Assembly: GCA_948759685.1 (NCBI GenBank)
Contig: CAQBGY010000100.1
Coordinates: 1-9,967 of the forward strand
DNA from: an uncultured Eubacterium sp.
Lineage (GTDB): Bacteria; Bacillota_A; Clostridia; Lachnospirales; Lachnospiraceae
Direction of reading: 5' to 3'
Length of the DNA stretch: 9,967 bases
Part shown: positions 8,454-9,967 of the stretch, piece after piece
Numbering within the stretch: the first letter of the stretch is position 1
Layout: every line of letters starts with the position of its first letter
Notes under the pieces: model-generated
The model's input: the letters and a program-made list of their open reading frames with translations, nothing else
Database searches by the model: none
What the model was told of the DNA's origin: nothing
Translations under genes and position numbers: made by a program

Positions 8454-8898
8454 TATAGTTTTATATAAAAATGCTTTTTTGAATCTACATGTTAAGATAG
8501 TAGATGGACGGAAATTTCCGAACAAGGCCATCTTGTTAATTAGCGTGATGGATCTTGTTCGGTGTGGATATATTGTAGATAATAGGATAAGGCTTGATAA
8601 CACTATCTGCACAGCGTTTGAATATAACTGGAAGGTGTTTGTTGATTCTACGCCACCTACTGTTTGGACTCCATTTTGGCATATGAAGAAGGAACCATTT
8701 TGGCATTTTTACCCCATTCATACTTTGGCTGATATTGATAGACTTGTAAAACCAGGAGAGACAGCTTCATTGGGAAGAATGAAAAGGGAAATAAAATATG
8801 CTTATTTGGACAATGAGTTATTCAATATAATTCAAGAAACATCTGGGAGAACAGAGTTACTTACTGTTTTGAAAACTGAATTTTTATCTCTAAGATAA
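8443..8898 (+). CDS. Stand-alone COG3440/McrA N-terminal-like domain, putative modified-DNA (PT) sensing protein
   Basis: This 151-residue protein resembles the N-terminal domain found before the HNH nuclease in COG3440-type restriction enzymes. The pattern is FPNKAILLISVMDLV (about 25-39, equivalent to the usual HKPxLLLxVIDL), then TPFWHMKKEPFWHF (about 76-89), then YAYLDNELFNIIQE (about 119-132). In ScoMcrA-type enzymes this region contains the PT-DNA sulfur-binding domain, so a role as the PT reader is attractive here, but the binding residues cannot be assigned from sequence alone. No HNH motif follows; the gene ends without a nuclease domain. Start ATG at 8443 overlaps the previous stop by 11 bases and is preferred over an in-frame TTG at 8419. 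It is the last gene of the operon. Confidence 0.65.
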   Translation: MLNNIVLYKNAFLNLHVKIVDGRKFPNKAILLISVMDLVRCGYIVDNRIRLDNTICTAFEYNWKVFVDSTPPTVWTPFWHMKKEPFWHFYPIHTLADIDRLVKPGETASLGRMKREIKYAYLDNELFNIIQETSGRTELLTVLKTEFLSLR

Positions 8899-8979
8899 AG
8901 ATTTTGGGACAAAATTAATTTTGAGTAATTTAATCCAATTTAAGATCAATATTACTCTGATTGTCTATGAAACCTTCTA

Positions 8980-9022
8980 AATCTGCAAGTTTTTTATCTT
9001 AAGGGTCTAAAACTTGCAGATT
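8980..9022. terminator. Perfect 14-bp inverted repeat between convergent genes, candidate bidirectional terminator
   Basis: The arms AATCTGCAAGTTTT (8980-8993) and AAAACTTGCAGATT (9009-9022) pair perfectly around a 15-base loop. It lies 81 bases after the last plus-strand gene and 8 bases after the minus-strand ribbon-helix-helix gene, so it could end transcription from both sides. Against a classical terminator, neither side has a clear U-tract after the stem, and the top of the stem is A/T only. A recombination or protein-binding site is the alternative. Confidence 0.5.
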
Positions 9023-9030
9023 ACATATTC

Positions 9031-9477
9031 CTACTTTACCTTTGGTAGCCTGATTTTTCGGTTCACCTCTTCCCATTTATTAACGTAAGCGTTTAATGCT
9101 TCCGCAATTACATCCTTTAAAAGCAAACCTTCAACAAGGGAAATATACTTCACTTTACGAAGTAAATCCGCATCCACAATAAAGGTAGCCCGAACTTCTT
9201 GAGACTTCTTCGCAATTTTGGCGGCTTCACCCTTCTTAGGACGACCCACATTTTCTTTGCGCTTGGCTTCCAGTCTGGATTTCATCTGTTCGGTAGTCTC
9301 TGTTTCCACTGATAAAGTTTCCTTTACATGGTTCACTTCGTTGTTCTGAGGTTTAGCATCCTGACTTTCTTCCTGAGCGACAGATTTCCCTTGTATAGAC
9401 TGTTGTTGAGTGGCTGATGATGTTTGGGCTTCGCCTATGAAACCATCCATCAATAAGGTTAAATTTTTCTTTGCCAT
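9031..9477 (-). CDS. Ribbon-helix-helix protein with AT-hook-like motif, putative ParA partner
   Basis: The 148-residue protein has a low-complexity, Gln/Glu/Ser-rich N-terminal half (about 15-65), a basic GRPKKGE segment (78-84) that resembles an AT-hook, and a C-terminal ribbon-helix-helix-like fold. In the latter, EVRATFIVDADLLRKVKYIS supplies the strand and first helix (about 94-113), and the second helix follows through ALNAYVNKWEEV. Such proteins follow parA on many Bacteroidales plasmids and integrative elements, and act like ParG-type centromere-binding and autoregulatory partners. Start ATG is at 9477-9475, 108 bases downstream of the parA stop. It is convergent with the operon to its left. 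A DUF3408/TraB-like conjugation protein is the nearest alternative, but the C-terminus fits ribbon-helix-helix better. Confidence 0.65.
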   Translation of the reverse strand: MAKKNLTLLMDGFIGEAQTSSATQQQSIQGKSVAQEESQDAKPQNNEVNHVKETLSVETETTEQMKSRLEAKRKENVGRPKKGEAAKIAKKSQEVRATFIVDADLLRKVKYISLVEGLLLKDVIAEALNAYVNKWEEVNRKIRLPKVK

Positions 9478-9536
9478 ACATTTATTGGTTTATTTGTTGA
9501 GTTTCTGATTTACTGATTTTATTACTTGCCGATTTG

Positions 9537-9580
9537 GTTACTATACTACAAATAACCTTTGCAATAAGTCATATAGTAAC
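9537..9580. repeat. 9-bp perfect inverted repeat between parA and its downstream gene
   Basis: GTTACTATA (9537-9545) and TATAGTAAC (9572-9580) are perfect inverted copies separated by 26 bases, in the 108-base gap between the ParA stop and the ribbon-helix-helix start. Just beside it lies a short direct repeat, CTGATTTA then CTGATTTT (9505-9520). Position and symmetry fit an operator or partition (centromere-like) site bound by the ribbon-helix-helix dimer. A weak hairpin after parA is the alternative. Confidence 0.4.
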
Positions 9581-9585
9581 ATAGT

Positions 9586-9967
9586 TTACCTATTTTCTTC
9601 CCGACTGATTATTTCCTCTGTGAGCGTCTTATAGTCAGCAGCACCATTGCTCTTCGGGTCATATTCAAAGAGGGTCTGACCGGATAACGGCATTTCAGCA
9701 ATGGCAATGTTCTCTCGGATTTTCGTCTGAAACACCTTATCTCCATACCGGTTCTTCACCATATTCATAACTTCCTTATTGAGTTTGCGGTTATTAAACC
9801 GAGTGAAGAACACACCGCCCAATTCCAACTTAGGATTTACCCTTCGCTTGACTTCGCTGACAATATCATCCAACATGGTCAGTCCTTTCAAAGGAAGAGC
9901 TTCGGCGGTCAATTGGAAAAGCCACTCAACTTTGACCCTTTTGGCCACGCAAGATTTGCCCACCTTT
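9586..9967 (-). CDS. parA: ParA-family partition ATPase, C-terminal part, runs off the window
   Basis: The visible 125 or so residues match the C-terminal half of ParA/Soj ATPases: EALPLKGLTMLDDIVSEVKR, then RVNPKLELGGVFFTRFNNRK, then TKIRENIAIAEMPLSG and finally YDPKSNGAADYKTLTEEI. ParA uses ATP-dependent DNA binding to segregate plasmids or integrated elements. The frame stays open to the right edge, so the gene is partial here. The residues just before LTAEALPLKG (KVGKSCVAKRVKVEWLFQ) do not look like the usual ParA segment at that place and include a GKS that resembles a Walker A, so the N-terminal side may be deleted or rearranged. The GTG at 9963 should not be taken as the start. Confidence 0.75.
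   Translation of the reverse strand, partial: KVGKSCVAKRVKVEWLFQLTAEALPLKGLTMLDDIVSEVKRRVNPKLELGGVFFTRFNNRKLNKEVMNMVKNRYGDKVFQTKIRENIAIAEMPLSGQTLFEYDPKSNGAADYKTLTEEIISREENR

Noticed and set aside
8911..8957. 12-bp palindrome AAAATTAATTTT and a 7-bp inverted repeat GAGTAAT/ATTACTC after the operon
   Set aside because: A/T-only or short with a long loop; expected by chance in AT-rich DNA and weaker than the 14-bp repeat as a terminator.
1..9967. CRISPR arrays, tRNA or rRNA genes, insertion sequences
   Set aside because: No regularly spaced repeats, no rRNA- or tRNA-like sequence and no transposase or terminal inverted repeats were seen.

Overview
The window looks like an accessory, probably mobile region of a Bacteroidales genome (Bacteroides, Parabacteroides or Prevotella-like). 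The DNA is AT-rich. Shine-Dalgarno sequences are weak or absent before most genes. The right edge carries a ParA plus ribbon-helix-helix partition pair of the kind found on Bacteroidales plasmids and integrative elements. The host assignment is an inference from these features only.

Region 1 (about 49-8898, plus strand) is one tightly packed operon of seven genes. The first is a dndE-like gene (100-444), from the DNA phosphorothioate (PT, 'Dnd') modification family; its normal start codon appears to be missing. Six genes follow with gaps of 2-13 bases or short overlaps: (a) a 964-residue protein that combines RNA polymerase alpha-CTD-like helix-hairpin-helix segments, a sigma-region-4-like helix-turn-helix, winged-helix-like segments and two helicase-associated-like C-terminal repeats; (b) a 729-residue fusion of a phospholipase-D-like nuclease domain and an SF2 DEAH helicase; (c) a 70-residue acidic small protein; (d) a 714-residue Rad50/SMC-like ATPase with a CxxC zinc hook but unusual nucleotide-binding motifs; (e) a 183-residue protein of unknown function; and (f) a 151-residue protein resembling the N-terminal domain of COG3440/McrA-type HNH endonucleases, the group in which PT-DNA sulfur-binding domains are found.

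My reading is that genes a-f form a DNA-sensing and DNA-processing (restriction or anti-phage) module linked to PT modification. They do not match the DndFGH/DptFGH, PbeABCD or SspE/SspFGH gene sets as I know them. The likely division of labour is recognition (gene f and the DNA-binding protein a), translocation or unwinding with possible cleavage (b), and an SMC-like motor or sensor (d). dndB, dndC and dndD are not in the window, so the modification half of the system cannot be confirmed here.

Region 2 (8899-9030) is a convergent intergenic spacer with a perfect 14-bp inverted repeat, a candidate bidirectional terminator.

Region 3 (9031-9967, minus strand) holds a ribbon-helix-helix protein with an AT-hook-like motif and, upstream of it, the C-terminal part of a ParA-family ATPase that runs off the right edge. 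A 9-bp inverted repeat lies between them. These look like the backbone of a plasmid or integrative element that carries the PT-linked module as cargo.
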